Source: Clostridia bacterium (GTDB taxonomy: Bacteria > Bacillota_A > Clostridia > Christensenellales > Aristaeellaceae). Taken from it: a DNA stretch of 9,383 nt. The stretch spans positions 1-9,383 of the forward strand of contig JAGBBE010000024.1 of the NCBI GenBank assembly GCA_017938645.1, in the 5' to 3' direction. The stretch's first letter is position 1, and every line of letters begins with the position of its first letter. The notes beneath the pieces were generated by a model. That model did no database searches. It saw nothing but the letters and a program-made list of their open reading frames with translations, and was not told the DNA's origin. Shown here in pieces: positions 1 to 6,568 of the stretch. The position numbers were made by a program, and so were the translations under genes.

Positions 1-492
1 AGCCCCGATGGCGCTTACTTCCTGTACGAGCTGGCTTGCTCTGAAGAAGATGCTGCAAAGCTGGTTCCCGGCACCAAGATCCGCGTCACCGGCTACAAGG
101 GCGAGTGGGCAGGCGAAGTAGAAGTTATGGACGGCACCTTCGAGTTTGTTGAGGGCGGCGATACCTTCATTGCTGAGGCTCTGGACGTGACCGACCTGCT
201 GACTTCCGAAGATCTGATCGCACATCAGAACGAGTTTGTTGCTTTCAAGGGCATGACTGTAAAGGCTATTGAGTACAAGAACGGCGAACCCGGCGACGAC
301 ATCTACGTAACCGTTTCCTACAACGACGCTGACTACAGCTTCTGCGTGGAGCGCTACCTCACCGGTCCCGAGACCGAAGTATACGCTGCCGTGGGCGCTC
401 TGAAGGCCGGCGACAAGGTGGACGTGGAAGGCTTCCTCTACTGGTACGAGGGCGTCAACACCCACATCACTGCTGTGGCTGCCGCTCAGTAA
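1..492 (+). CDS. C-terminal part of a protein with two OB-like repeats (5' end outside window)
   Basis: The reading frame is open from base 1 to the TAA at 490-492, giving 163 visible residues; the ATG at 127 is internal, because the frame continues upstream with the same character. Two units resemble each other. Each has an aromatic-rich strand followed by a G-[TD]-K-[IV]-x-V-x-G segment: GTKIRVTGYKGEW at visible residues 24-36 and GDKVDVEGFLYWY at 137-149. This alternation of beta strands and glycines fits tandem OB-fold domains, as found at the ends of secreted or lipid-anchored Firmicutes proteins. The protein is acidic and has no membrane segment in the visible part. The N-terminus, where a signal peptide or catalytic domain would lie, is missing, so the function is unknown. 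It is followed 16 bases later by a strong terminator, so it ends its transcript. Confidence 0.7.
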   Translation, partial: SPDGAYFLYELACSEEDAAKLVPGTKIRVTGYKGEWAGEVEVMDGTFEFVEGGDTFIAEALDVTDLLTSEDLIAHQNEFVAFKGMTVKAIEYKNGEPGDDIYVTVSYNDADYSFCVERYLTGPETEVYAAVGALKAGDKVDVEGFLYWYEGVNTHITAVAAAQ

Positions 493-508
493 TCAATACA
501 CAAACACG

Positions 509-535
509 GCCCGTCTCACACGAGACGGGCTTTTT
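509..535 (+). terminator. Rho-independent terminator of the OB-repeat gene
   Basis: A perfect 9-bp stem (GCCCGTCTC at 509-517 with GAGACGGGC at 522-530) closes a 4-base ACAC loop and is followed directly by five T's (531-535). It lies 16 bases after the stop codon. Confidence 0.93.
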
Positions 536-551
536 GTATGGGGAAAACGGG

Positions 552-601
552 AGGGAGGCGCTGCCTCCCTTCACCCACCGCCAAAGGGCTTTGCCCTTTG
601 G
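552..601. repeat. Double-hairpin intergenic repeat (REP-like)
   Basis: Two perfect hairpins stand side by side. The first pairs AGGGAGGC (552-559) with GCCTCCCT (563-570) around a 3-base loop. The second pairs CCAAAGGGC (581-589) with GCCCTTTGG (593-601) around a TTT loop. A 10-base linker, TCACCCACCG, joins them. There is no T-run after either hairpin, so they do not look like terminators. From memory, very similar modules with GGGAGGC-type and CCAAAGGGC-type hairpins recur between genes in gut Clostridia, so this is probably one copy of a dispersed repeat. The element is extragenic and sits between two terminators. Confidence 0.6.
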
Positions 602-621
602 AATCCCACTTTGGTGAGCAT

Positions 622-663
622 AAAATTCGCTCCTTTCAGACAATGCTGAAGAGGAGCGATTTT
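622..663 (-). terminator. Terminator downstream of the GltS-like gene
   Basis: TCGCTCCT (627-634) pairs with AGGAGCGA (652-659), and TTCAG (635-639) continues the stem with CTGAA (646-650). There is a single bulged G at 651 and a 6-base loop. The flanks are AAAA (622-625) and TTTT (660-663), so the hairpin can act in both directions. It starts 9 bases after the stop codon of the minus-strand transporter gene, which is its likely main client. It also backs up the terminator at 509-535 for plus-strand transcription. Confidence 0.75.
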
Positions 664-667
664 CTGT

Positions 668-2041
668 TTACTTTGACTTTTTCTTTTTCATCAGAACGAA
701 GGTGAGGACGGACAGATAGATCACGACCAGACCGAAGGTGATGAAGCACAACAGCGTGGATTTGGCTGCAAGGCTAACGAACACCAGCAGCGGAGCGCCC
801 AGCACGATGGCCGTGCTGCTGCCGGAAACGAGGTTGTTGGCAGCGGGTGTTTTGAGTTCAGGATCAATCTCTCGCAGGAGCAGCACGCCGGAGCCGATGG
901 TGCCGGTGAGCATGCCGTACATAGAGATCAGACCTTCGCGGTGATAGCCCTCGTAGGTTTTGGTGCAGACCATGCGCAGGTAGAACCACGTTACCATGCC
1001 GCCGGCCACAGCCATCAGCGCAAAGGGAAGCCACAGGCCGCTGATGTCCTCCGGGTTGATGGAGGCGATTCCGGCTACGATCATGATATCGAAGAAGAAG
1101 CCGGACAGACGGTTGAGCAGATAGTTGTTCTGATACTGACGGGTTACGATGCCCATCTTGCGGCCTTTGTCCAGAAGGATGCGGGTCGCCATCGCGAGCA
1201 CGGAGCCAATAATGAAGTTAAAGCCCCACAGCAGCGAGTTGAGCATGTTGCCCAGTCCGGGAGAAATGGCAGCAAGCGCAGAAGTCAGACCCCAGGTGAG
1301 CAGATAGGTAAGCAAATAAACCAGCAGCACCATCACCGTCTGCACAGAAAGACGGTCGATGGAGTCGGAAACCGGAATTTCGTCCTTGGACTGGAAGTAG
1401 CCGTCGACCTGCGTTTCATCCACAGCGCTGTTGGTATCCTCGCGCAGCAGACCTTTTTTCGCCCAGCGGTTGAGGATGAATACGCCCACCGTGCACGCGC
1501 AGATATAGCCGGCAGCGGCAATCGCCAGTCCGAAGCTGCGTCCGCCAGCGAAGCCCAGCGCCTCATAGGAAGTGCCGATGTTGTTGGCCTGTCCTGGACC
1601 CTGACCATAGCCCATGGGCAGAAGCAAACCGGCCGCCTTGAACATGTCGGGCTTGATTGTATAGGCAAGGACAATCGTGATCAGCAGGCCCACCATAGCC
1701 TGCGCCAGATACGTGGCCACGATGATCGCGCCGGACTTGAAGGCGACGCTCTTGCCTGCGGCGTCTCCGCTGTCAGAGACGGTTCTCAGCGACATGGCGA
1801 TAAAGCCCATCGCAATGCAGTGATACACCAAAAGCTCCATCAGGGTATTATCGAGATGAACAATGTTGAGACACTTGAGAATCAGCAGAATGAAACCGGC
1901 CAGCACGGCAACCGGCATCAGGCTCTTGCGGATGAACGGGATTCTGCGGCGGAAGATATTGGCCAGCACGACCGAACCGGCAATGAAACCCATCTGGATG
2001 ATGAAATTCCATACCACGGGATTGGCAGCTGAATAATCCAT
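668..2041 (-). CDS. GltS-like sodium/glutamate symporter family membrane protein
   Basis: A polytopic membrane protein of 457 residues with about ten to twelve hydrophobic segments, in two halves separated by a charged cytoplasmic-type loop (about residues 191-232). Each half carries a glycine-rich stretch where a re-entrant loop would sit: MGYGQGPGQANNIG at 143-156 and YGMLTGTIGSGVLLL at 375-389. This inverted two-half layout, and an N-terminal LANIFRRRIPFIRKSLMP-type segment, match the ESS/GltS group of Na+-coupled glutamate symporters and their uncharacterised relatives. The substrate is not proven; transport of an acidic amino acid or related anion is an inference. The C-terminus is lysine-rich (MKKKKSK). 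The ATG at 2041 is preferred over the TTG at 2044: AAAGGAG at 2049-2055 lies 7 bases from the ATG but only 4 from the TTG. The gene follows the acyltransferase gene with 12 bases between them, so the two are almost certainly co-transcribed. Confidence 0.65.
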   Translation of the reverse strand: MDYSAANPVVWNFIIQMGFIAGSVVLANIFRRRIPFIRKSLMPVAVLAGFILLILKCLNIVHLDNTLMELLVYHCIAMGFIAMSLRTVSDSGDAAGKSVAFKSGAIIVATYLAQAMVGLLITIVLAYTIKPDMFKAAGLLLPMGYGQGPGQANNIGTSYEALGFAGGRSFGLAIAAAGYICACTVGVFILNRWAKKGLLREDTNSAVDETQVDGYFQSKDEIPVSDSIDRLSVQTVMVLLVYLLTYLLTWGLTSALAAISPGLGNMLNSLLWGFNFIIGSVLAMATRILLDKGRKMGIVTRQYQNNYLLNRLSGFFFDIMIVAGIASINPEDISGLWLPFALMAVAGGMVTWFYLRMVCTKTYEGYHREGLISMYGMLTGTIGSGVLLLREIDPELKTPAANNLVSGSSTAIVLGAPLLVFVSLAAKSTLLCFITFGLVVIYLSVLTFVLMKKKKSK

Positions 2042-2048
2042 CAAAACA

Positions 2049-2055
2049 CTCCTTT
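2049..2055 (-). promoter_or_regulatory. Ribosome binding site overlapping the upstream stop codon
   Basis: AAAGGAG on the minus strand overlaps the TAA stop (2056-2054) of the acyltransferase gene. It selects the ATG at 2041 and suggests that ribosomes ending the first gene can re-initiate on the transporter gene. Confidence 0.75.
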
Positions 2056-3199
2056 ATGTTTTTTCCTTGTGAGCCGTCTGCCAGATGGTCAGGTATTTGC
2101 GCAGGCATCTGGGTTCGCTTGCCCGAAGCTCATAGTAATGATCACCGCTGGTAAACAATAGCTTTCGGGTGGTTACCAGCGCCAGATCAGAGATATCGCC
2201 GTGAGCAAAACAACGCTGACCCACATAGAGTGCGTCCTCATCAATGCTCAGTTCGCCGGTTTCAAGTTCCTTGACCTCATGACCCTCCAGAATTTCATAC
2301 AGAGTCATATCAGGATCGCTGAACAGCTTCTCGCCATGCTCAAACAGTCGGTTTTCCAGCTGTTCCTTCTGCCACAGGTTCCATTCGCGCACGGTTTTGA
2401 AGGGTTCAGCGGGCTCAAAAAAGCCGGTTTCGGTGTATCGCACTTCCATGCCGCATTCGCAGGTCAGCCTGTCGCCGCTGCTGTGCATTTTGCCAACCTG
2501 TTTGCACTTCGGGCAGACGCACAGCGCAACTTCCAGCCTCTCAGCCGCATGCTTGCTTCGGTGAGCAACCGGCGCATCCTTCTGGCGCTGCCATGTATCC
2601 TCGTAAAGATCACGGTCGATCAGCGCGCGGATCTCGGGATCCTTCATTCCTTTGAGCATTTCAGGCGGATAAACATTGACCACATGGCCATGCATCTTTC
2701 CGCGGCGAATGCCTTTGCCCCATCTGGGCGAGGTCAGGTAGCCGCCTTCGAGGCGATAGGTCACCAGCGCGCCGCCGCTGGCCTTGGCCAGCATCGTCGT
2801 TGCGGAATAAATATCCTGCGTAACGCCGTCCCATGTCGTTTCACCCTCAGCAAAGAGCGCCACAGAATGTCCGGCGCGGATTCTGCGCAGGCAGGTCATC
2901 GCAGCGTCAAATCCCTTGGAGCCCTTGCGGCGCGCAATGGGATCCACCAGCCACGTGATCAGCTTGCTGACCCATCCGAGGCGGAAGAGATGCTCGCTGG
3001 CCACGAAGTACATCATGCTTTTGGGAAAGCTGATGGCAACCAGCAGCGGATCGTAGTTGGTTACATGGTTGATCACAACCAGCGAAGGATATTGAAGCTT
3101 GTGCGTATCATGGCTGTAGCTGAAAAGCTTTTCAAACGGCCATCGAATCACCGGACAAATGATTTTCCATATCCGTTCATGTCTGACGGCGTCTTTCAT
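2054..3199 (-). CDS. PlsC-type lysophospholipid acyltransferase with C-terminal zinc ribbon and extra domain
   Basis: 381 residues; the family core is usually about 200-250. The acyltransferase core has the catalytic NHX4D motif (N44, H45, D50), a basic DPIARRKGS block (86-94) for the phosphate of the acceptor, and FAEGE (116-120) followed by TTWDG, a variant of the usual FPEGTRS motif. It should transfer an acyl group to lysophosphatidic acid or a similar lysolipid at the inner membrane face. After the core comes a four-cysteine zinc ribbon (C229-P-K-C232 and C247-E-C249, with C227 nearby). Then follows a roughly 90-residue beta-rich C-terminal domain ending in a run like LALVTTRKLLFTSGDHYYEL (339-358), which could be a PH/GRAM-like fold. 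The ribosome binding site is weak (GTGAG/GAGAG only). The gene leads a two-gene unit with the GltS-like gene. The acyltransferase assignment is firm; acceptor and tail function are not known. Confidence 0.85.
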   Translation of the reverse strand: MKDAVRHERIWKIICPVIRWPFEKLFSYSHDTHKLQYPSLVVINHVTNYDPLLVAISFPKSMMYFVASEHLFRLGWVSKLITWLVDPIARRKGSKGFDAAMTCLRRIRAGHSVALFAEGETTWDGVTQDIYSATTMLAKASGGALVTYRLEGGYLTSPRWGKGIRRGKMHGHVVNVYPPEMLKGMKDPEIRALIDRDLYEDTWQRQKDAPVAHRSKHAAERLEVALCVCPKCKQVGKMHSSGDRLTCECGMEVRYTETGFFEPAEPFKTVREWNLWQKEQLENRLFEHGEKLFSDPDMTLYEILEGHEVKELETGELSIDEDALYVGQRCFAHGDISDLALVTTRKLLFTSGDHYYELRASEPRCLRKYLTIWQTAHKEKT

Positions 3200-3225
3200 G
3201 TTCTCTCACTTCCAAATGGAGAAGA

Positions 3226-3242
3226 TTGTCGCTTGTTGACAA
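3226..3242. promoter_or_regulatory. GACAA inverted repeat in the leader of the acyltransferase gene
   Basis: TTGTC (3226-3230) and GACAA (3238-3242) form an inverted repeat with a 7-base spacer. An overlapping palindrome, CTTGT-TG-ACAAG, lies at 3232-3243. Both fall between the candidate promoter and the start codon at 3199, where a repressor or RNA structure could act. The arms are short, so chance is possible. Confidence 0.3.
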
Positions 3243-3263
3243 GTCATCAAACGACCGTTTTTC

Positions 3264-3293
3264 AGTTTATCATTTTTGGTATCGGACAATCAA
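3264..3293 (-). promoter_or_regulatory. Candidate promoter of the acyltransferase-transporter unit
   Basis: On the minus strand, TTGATT (3293-3288) and TAAACT (3269-3264) are separated by 18 bases, and TGA directly before TAAACT gives an extended -10 element. Each hexamer matches the sigma-A consensus at four of six bases. The predicted transcript start is near 3257, leaving a leader of about 57 bases. Confidence 0.4.
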
Positions 3294-3305
3294 GAGAAAT
3301 TGTCC
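3284..3305. promoter_or_regulatory. Operator-like inverted repeat overlapping the candidate -35
   Basis: GGACAAT (3284-3290) and ATTGTCC (3299-3305) are perfect 7-base inverted arms around an 8-base spacer. They overlap the candidate -35 hexamer, where a regulator could block RNA polymerase. The GACAA core recurs in the second inverted repeat at 3226-3242. Confidence 0.4.
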
Positions 3306-3313
3306 AAATCACG

Positions 3314-3343
3314 AAAAAAAGCGCAGAAATCTGCGCTTTTTTT
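3314..3343 (-). terminator. Terminator of the five-gene operon
   Basis: A7-GCGCAGA (3314-3327) pairs with TCTGCGC-T7 (3330-3343), giving a GC core of six to seven pairs flanked by A and T runs. Because the runs are symmetrical, it can stop transcription both ways. It lies 14 bases beyond the stop codon of the dipeptidase gene and shields the next promoter from read-through. Confidence 0.9.
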
Positions 3344-3357
3344 GCGGGACGTTATCA

Positions 3358-4728
3358 TCAATCCTGCAGCTTTTCAATGGCTTTTACAAAGATATACAGG
3401 TTCTTGACGAGGCTGTCGATGGAAATGTACTCGCCGGCCTGATGGGCAAGCTCCTCTTCATCCGGGAAGAGGCTGCCGAAAGCAACGCCCTCCTCCAGCA
3501 TCTTGGCGTAGGTGCCGCCGCCAATGGCCATGGGCTTGGCTTCGGTGTCGCCAGTCACTTCGGCATAAGCTTCCATCAGAGCGGTCACCAGCTTGCTGTT
3601 GGGCGCGACGTGATGGGGATCCTTCTGAGAGTCCACCTTGACCTGAACGCAGGGCTCCAGCGCAGCAACGATGCTGGCGGTGAGCGCCTTGTGGTCACAA
3701 AGGATCGGATAGCGGATATCCAGCGTGGCGTACAGGCCGTTCTGCTCGCTGTAGCGCAGGATGCCAAGGTTGCAGGTCAGCGGGCCGGAGACCTGATCCT
3801 CGCACTTCACGCCCAGACCCAGACCGTCGTACTGCATGCCGACGCGGTCAGCCAGCGTTTCCAGAGCGCCCTTGACGCCCAGCTCTTTGAGTACCAGCAG
3901 CAGCATGCCGATGGCGTTGCGGGCAGGAGCCGGGAAGGCGGCATGGCCGGGGATACCGGTCGCGGTGATCTTGACCAGGCCCTCCTGCATCTCGGCCTTC
4001 ACATCAAGCCCCAGTTCCTTGGCAGCCTGATTGGCCTTTTCGCACAGGGATTCATCGCCTTCGAGCAGCGCAGAAGCCAGACCGGGAATCACGTTGGGAC
4101 GCTCGCCCACGCTGATTTCCTTCACCCTGAGGCCTTCAGCAGTGTACTCGCCGCCCAGATCCAGGTGCAGCAGACCCTTTTCAGTGTTGATCACGGGGAA
4201 ATTGGCGTCGGGGCTGAAGCCGCTGCGGGGCATATCGCAGTGCTTGGCATAATACTTCATGCACGCCATGCCGGTTTCTTCGTCGCAGCCGAGGATCAGG
4301 CGGATTTCACGATTGAGCGGGATGCCTGCCTTCTTGGCGGCGTACATGGCATACAGGCCGGCCACAGCGGGACCCTTATCATCTGAGGTGCCGCGGCCGT
4401 ACATCTTTCCGTCGATCAGGTCAGCGCCGAAGGGATCGGTCTGCCAGCCGTCGCCCGCAGGCACGACGTCCAGATGAGCAAGGATCGCCAGCGGATTCAC
4501 GCCTTCAGGACCCATGCGCACGTCGCCTGCATAGCCGTCAAAGTTGCGCACCTTGAAGCCCATCTTCTCAGCGTCTTCCAGCGCCACATCCAGCGCGCGG
4601 CGCACCTCTGCGCCAAAGGGAGCGCCGGGAGCAGCTTCGCCCTTGACGCTGGGGATCTTGATCCAGCGGGCGAGGGTTTCGGTCATTTCTTCGCGCAGGC
4701 CTTCAATGATATTGGTGAGATGATCCAT
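3358..4728 (-). CDS. pepV: PepV-type M20 metallo-dipeptidase
   Basis: 456 residues, close to the usual length of about 465-470 for PepV/Sapep enzymes. These cytosolic two-zinc peptidases release the N-terminal residue from dipeptides. Family motifs appear in order: AHLDVVPAG with metal ligand H85 and D87; GRGTSDDKGP (111-120) with the bridging aspartate; GCDEETG (147-153) with the catalytic and metal-binding glutamates E150/E151; SPDANFPV (172-179) with D174; and a late GGGTYAK plus the final histidine H429 in ELAHQAGEY. A lid domain lies between the two halves of the catalytic domain. No signal peptide is seen. AAGGAGG at 4736-4742, seven bases before the ATG, fixes the start. It is the last gene of the operon, 17 bases after the C-S lyase gene, which suggests that it supplies that enzyme's substrates. 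The family is certain; the exact dipeptide preference is not. Confidence 0.9.
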   Translation of the reverse strand: MDHLTNIIEGLREEMTETLARWIKIPSVKGEAAPGAPFGAEVRRALDVALEDAEKMGFKVRNFDGYAGDVRMGPEGVNPLAILAHLDVVPAGDGWQTDPFGADLIDGKMYGRGTSDDKGPAVAGLYAMYAAKKAGIPLNREIRLILGCDEETGMACMKYYAKHCDMPRSGFSPDANFPVINTEKGLLHLDLGGEYTAEGLRVKEISVGERPNVIPGLASALLEGDESLCEKANQAAKELGLDVKAEMQEGLVKITATGIPGHAAFPAPARNAIGMLLLVLKELGVKGALETLADRVGMQYDGLGLGVKCEDQVSGPLTCNLGILRYSEQNGLYATLDIRYPILCDHKALTASIVAALEPCVQVKVDSQKDPHHVAPNSKLVTALMEAYAEVTGDTEAKPMAIGGGTYAKMLEEGVAFGSLFPDEEELAHQAGEYISIDSLVKNLYIFVKAIEKLQD

Positions 4729-4735
4729 AATAACG

Positions 4736-4742
4736 CCTCCTT
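4736..4742 (-). promoter_or_regulatory. Strong ribosome binding site of the dipeptidase gene
   Basis: AAGGAGG on the minus strand lies 7 bases before the ATG at 4728, within the 17-base gap after the preceding gene. It is a near-perfect anti-16S match, so the last operon gene is probably translated efficiently. Confidence 0.85.
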
Positions 4743-4745
4743 GTA

Positions 4746-5924
4746 TTAAGCCAGAATCGCTTTGGCAAGCTGTTCAACCGCCAGACGCACACGGTCGTGC
4801 TGGCAGGCAAGATTGACACGCATGAAGCCCTGTCCTGCTTCCGCGCCGAAGAAGGTGCCCGGGGTGAATTCCACTCCGGCTTCGCGGCAGCGCTCCAGAA
4901 GCTCATCGCAGGTAAAGCCGTAGGCGCGCAGGTCGACCCATGCCAGATAGGTGGCCTCCAGCGGACTCATCACGGCCTTGGGAAGCTTGTCGGCAAGTTC
5001 CTTGCGCAGAATCTGCGCGCCTTCGCTGATGTAGGCAAGCATGCCGTCCAGCCACTCGTCGCCATAGGCATAGGCTGCCTCGGTAGCGATGAGGCCAAAG
5101 ATGTTGCCCTGCACCACACCTACATCATGCATGGTCTTTTTGATCAAGGCGAGCAGTTCAGGATTGCGGCAGAAGGCCACCGCCTGCTGAAGTCCGGCAA
5201 GGTTGAAGGTCTTGCTGGCGGAAGTCAGGGCGATCACCTTGGCGTCCGTGTCTTCAACCAGACTCAGCACCGGCGTAAACGCGCCCTTCTCAAACACGAA
5301 GTCTTCATGGATTTCGTCGGAAAGCAGGGTGACGTCATAGCGCTTAAGCAGAGCAATCAGCGCAGCCATCTCTTCCTTCTTCCATGCGCGGCCTACCGGA
5401 TTGTGCGGGTTGCACAGAAGCATCAGCTTGGCTCCGGCCTTGCAGGCTTCTTCCACTGCATCCAGATCCATGGTATAGTAGCCGTTCTCATCGCGCTTGA
5501 GCCAGCATTCGGCGGTTTTGCGCTCGTTGTCCTTGATGGAGAAATAGAACGGGCCGTAAACCGGCGGCTGGATGATGATGCTGTCGCCGGGTTTGGTAAG
5601 CGCCAGCACAGCGGCGCGCAAACCTGTGACAACGCAGGGCATCAGGATCTGCTCGTCGGCAGTCAGCGTCACATTATGGCGGCGCTGCATGAAATCCAGC
5701 ATGGCTTTGGTCGCCGCTTCGGTCTGGCCGGTATAGCCGTAAGCCGGATGGGCGGCGCGCTTCACCAGCGCCTCAGTGATTTCCTCCGGGCCGCGGAAGT
5801 CCATGTCAGCCACCCACATGGGGTTCATGGCCTTTCCCATACGTTCTTCCAGGCCGTCCCACTTTTCGCACGCCGTGCCGTGGCGTTCGAACGGTTCGTC
5901 AAAAAACGCCTTGCTGTACTTCAT
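4746..5924 (-). CDS. patB: PatB/MalY-type PLP-dependent C-S beta-lyase
   Basis: 392 residues, the normal size for this fold-type I PLP family. It splits cystathionine, cysteine or S-substituted cysteines into a thiol, pyruvate and ammonia; some members act mainly as aminotransferases. Diagnostic features are WVADMDF (37-43) near the N-terminus, PPVYGPF (120-126) with an active-site tyrosine, LLCNPHNPVGR (169-179) with PLP-contacting N175, SDEIHEDF (202-209) with D203 for the pyridine nitrogen, SASKTFNLAG (235-244) with Schiff-base lysine K238, and FMRVNLAC (367-374) with carboxylate-binding R369. The combination of WVADMDF and SDEIHEDF favours the PatB/MalY branch over ordinary aspartate aminotransferases. 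GGAGG at 5935-5939 lies 10 bases before the ATG. The gene follows the methyltransferase gene by 24 bases and precedes the dipeptidase gene by 17. The physiological substrate cannot be told from sequence. Confidence 0.88.
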   Translation of the reverse strand: MKYSKAFFDEPFERHGTACEKWDGLEERMGKAMNPMWVADMDFRGPEEITEALVKRAAHPAYGYTGQTEAATKAMLDFMQRRHNVTLTADEQILMPCVVTGLRAAVLALTKPGDSIIIQPPVYGPFYFSIKDNERKTAECWLKRDENGYYTMDLDAVEEACKAGAKLMLLCNPHNPVGRAWKKEEMAALIALLKRYDVTLLSDEIHEDFVFEKGAFTPVLSLVEDTDAKVIALTSASKTFNLAGLQQAVAFCRNPELLALIKKTMHDVGVVQGNIFGLIATEAAYAYGDEWLDGMLAYISEGAQILRKELADKLPKAVMSPLEATYLAWVDLRAYGFTCDELLERCREAGVEFTPGTFFGAEAGQGFMRVNLACQHDRVRLAVEQLAKAILA

Positions 5925-5948
5925 GTTGGTTCATCCTCCGTATCTTCT

Positions 5949-6560
5949 TTACGCTTTTGCGATGGGTTCCTTGCAGACTATAATCCAAAAACCGCTCTTC
6001 TTTTCCACAGTCTCTACGTCTTCAAAGAGCGTCTTGAGATAGGTCATGGCCGAGGGGGCACCCTGCTGCTTTCGAATAACCAACCACAATTCACCGCCGG
6101 GATTGAGGCAGCCGGACGCATCAGCGAACATCTTGTAAATCACGGCCTTACCGGCGCGAATGGGCGGGTTTTGCAAAATGAGGTCAAATTTGCGGTCAAT
6201 GACCTTTTCATATCCGTCGCTTTCAAGCACTTCGGCCTGAACGCCGTTGGCCTTGGCGTTGTCCGCACTGAGGGCGCAGGCGCGCTGGTTGACGTCCGCC
6301 ATCACGATACGGCAGGCAGGCCAGTGTTTGCCGACCGCTACGCCGATCACGCCGTAGCCGCAGCCCATGTCCAGCAAGTTGCCGGAAAGCGTCTCAGGAA
6401 GCGTGTCGATGAGTACCTCTGTGCCGCGGTCCAGCTCCGTGCGCGAAAACACGCCGCTGTCGGTGGCAAAGGTGAGGTGATGGCCGCGATAGTCAAAGCT
6501 GACCTCGCCGGGCTTGTGCGCGCTGGTAGGCGCGGATGTGTAGTAATGATCGTTCGGCAT
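5949..6560 (-). CDS. YbxB/RsmC-type class I SAM-dependent methyltransferase
   Basis: 203 residues from the ATG at 6560. The N-terminus (NDHYYTSAPTS) closely resembles that of Bacillus YbxB, and the length matches that protein (about 200). Motif I, LLDMGCGYGVIG (62-73), binds S-adenosylmethionine; MADV (87-90) carries the acidic residue at the end of beta-2; and NPPIRAGK (131-138) is the NPP[YF]-type motif of N-methylating enzymes, here with I, continuing as in the RsmC/RlmG family that methylates guanine N2 in rRNA. Its neighbour is an rRNA pseudouridine synthase, which fits an RNA substrate, though the exact nucleotide is unknown. A GTG at 6572 would extend the protein by four residues but has the ribosome binding site immediately against it; GAGGAG (6572-6577) sits 11 bases before the preferred ATG. 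The upstream gene ends 8 bases before this start. Confidence 0.85.
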   Translation of the reverse strand: MPNDHYYTSAPTSAHKPGEVSFDYRGHHLTFATDSGVFSRTELDRGTEVLIDTLPETLSGNLLDMGCGYGVIGVAVGKHWPACRIVMADVNQRACALSADNAKANGVQAEVLESDGYEKVIDRKFDLILQNPPIRAGKAVIYKMFADASGCLNPGGELWLVIRKQQGAPSAMTYLKTLFEDVETVEKKSGFWIIVCKEPIAKA

Positions 6561-6568
6561 GGCTGTTT

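Noticed and set aside
493..667. Possible small RNA gene or CRISPR-like array between the first two genes
   Set aside because: The stretch is explained by two terminators and one double hairpin. There are no repeated units with spacers and no promoter-like hexamers that I could find.
941..2032. A 363-codon plus-strand frame antisense to the transporter gene
   Set aside because: The opposite strand encodes a coherent membrane protein with family motifs; this frame translates to low-complexity H/Q/R-rich sequence.
2201..4386. Two overlapping plus-strand frames (2201-3442 and 3226-4386) across the acyltransferase and dipeptidase genes
   Set aside because: Both run antisense to genes with complete catalytic motifs and also through a terminator and promoter region.
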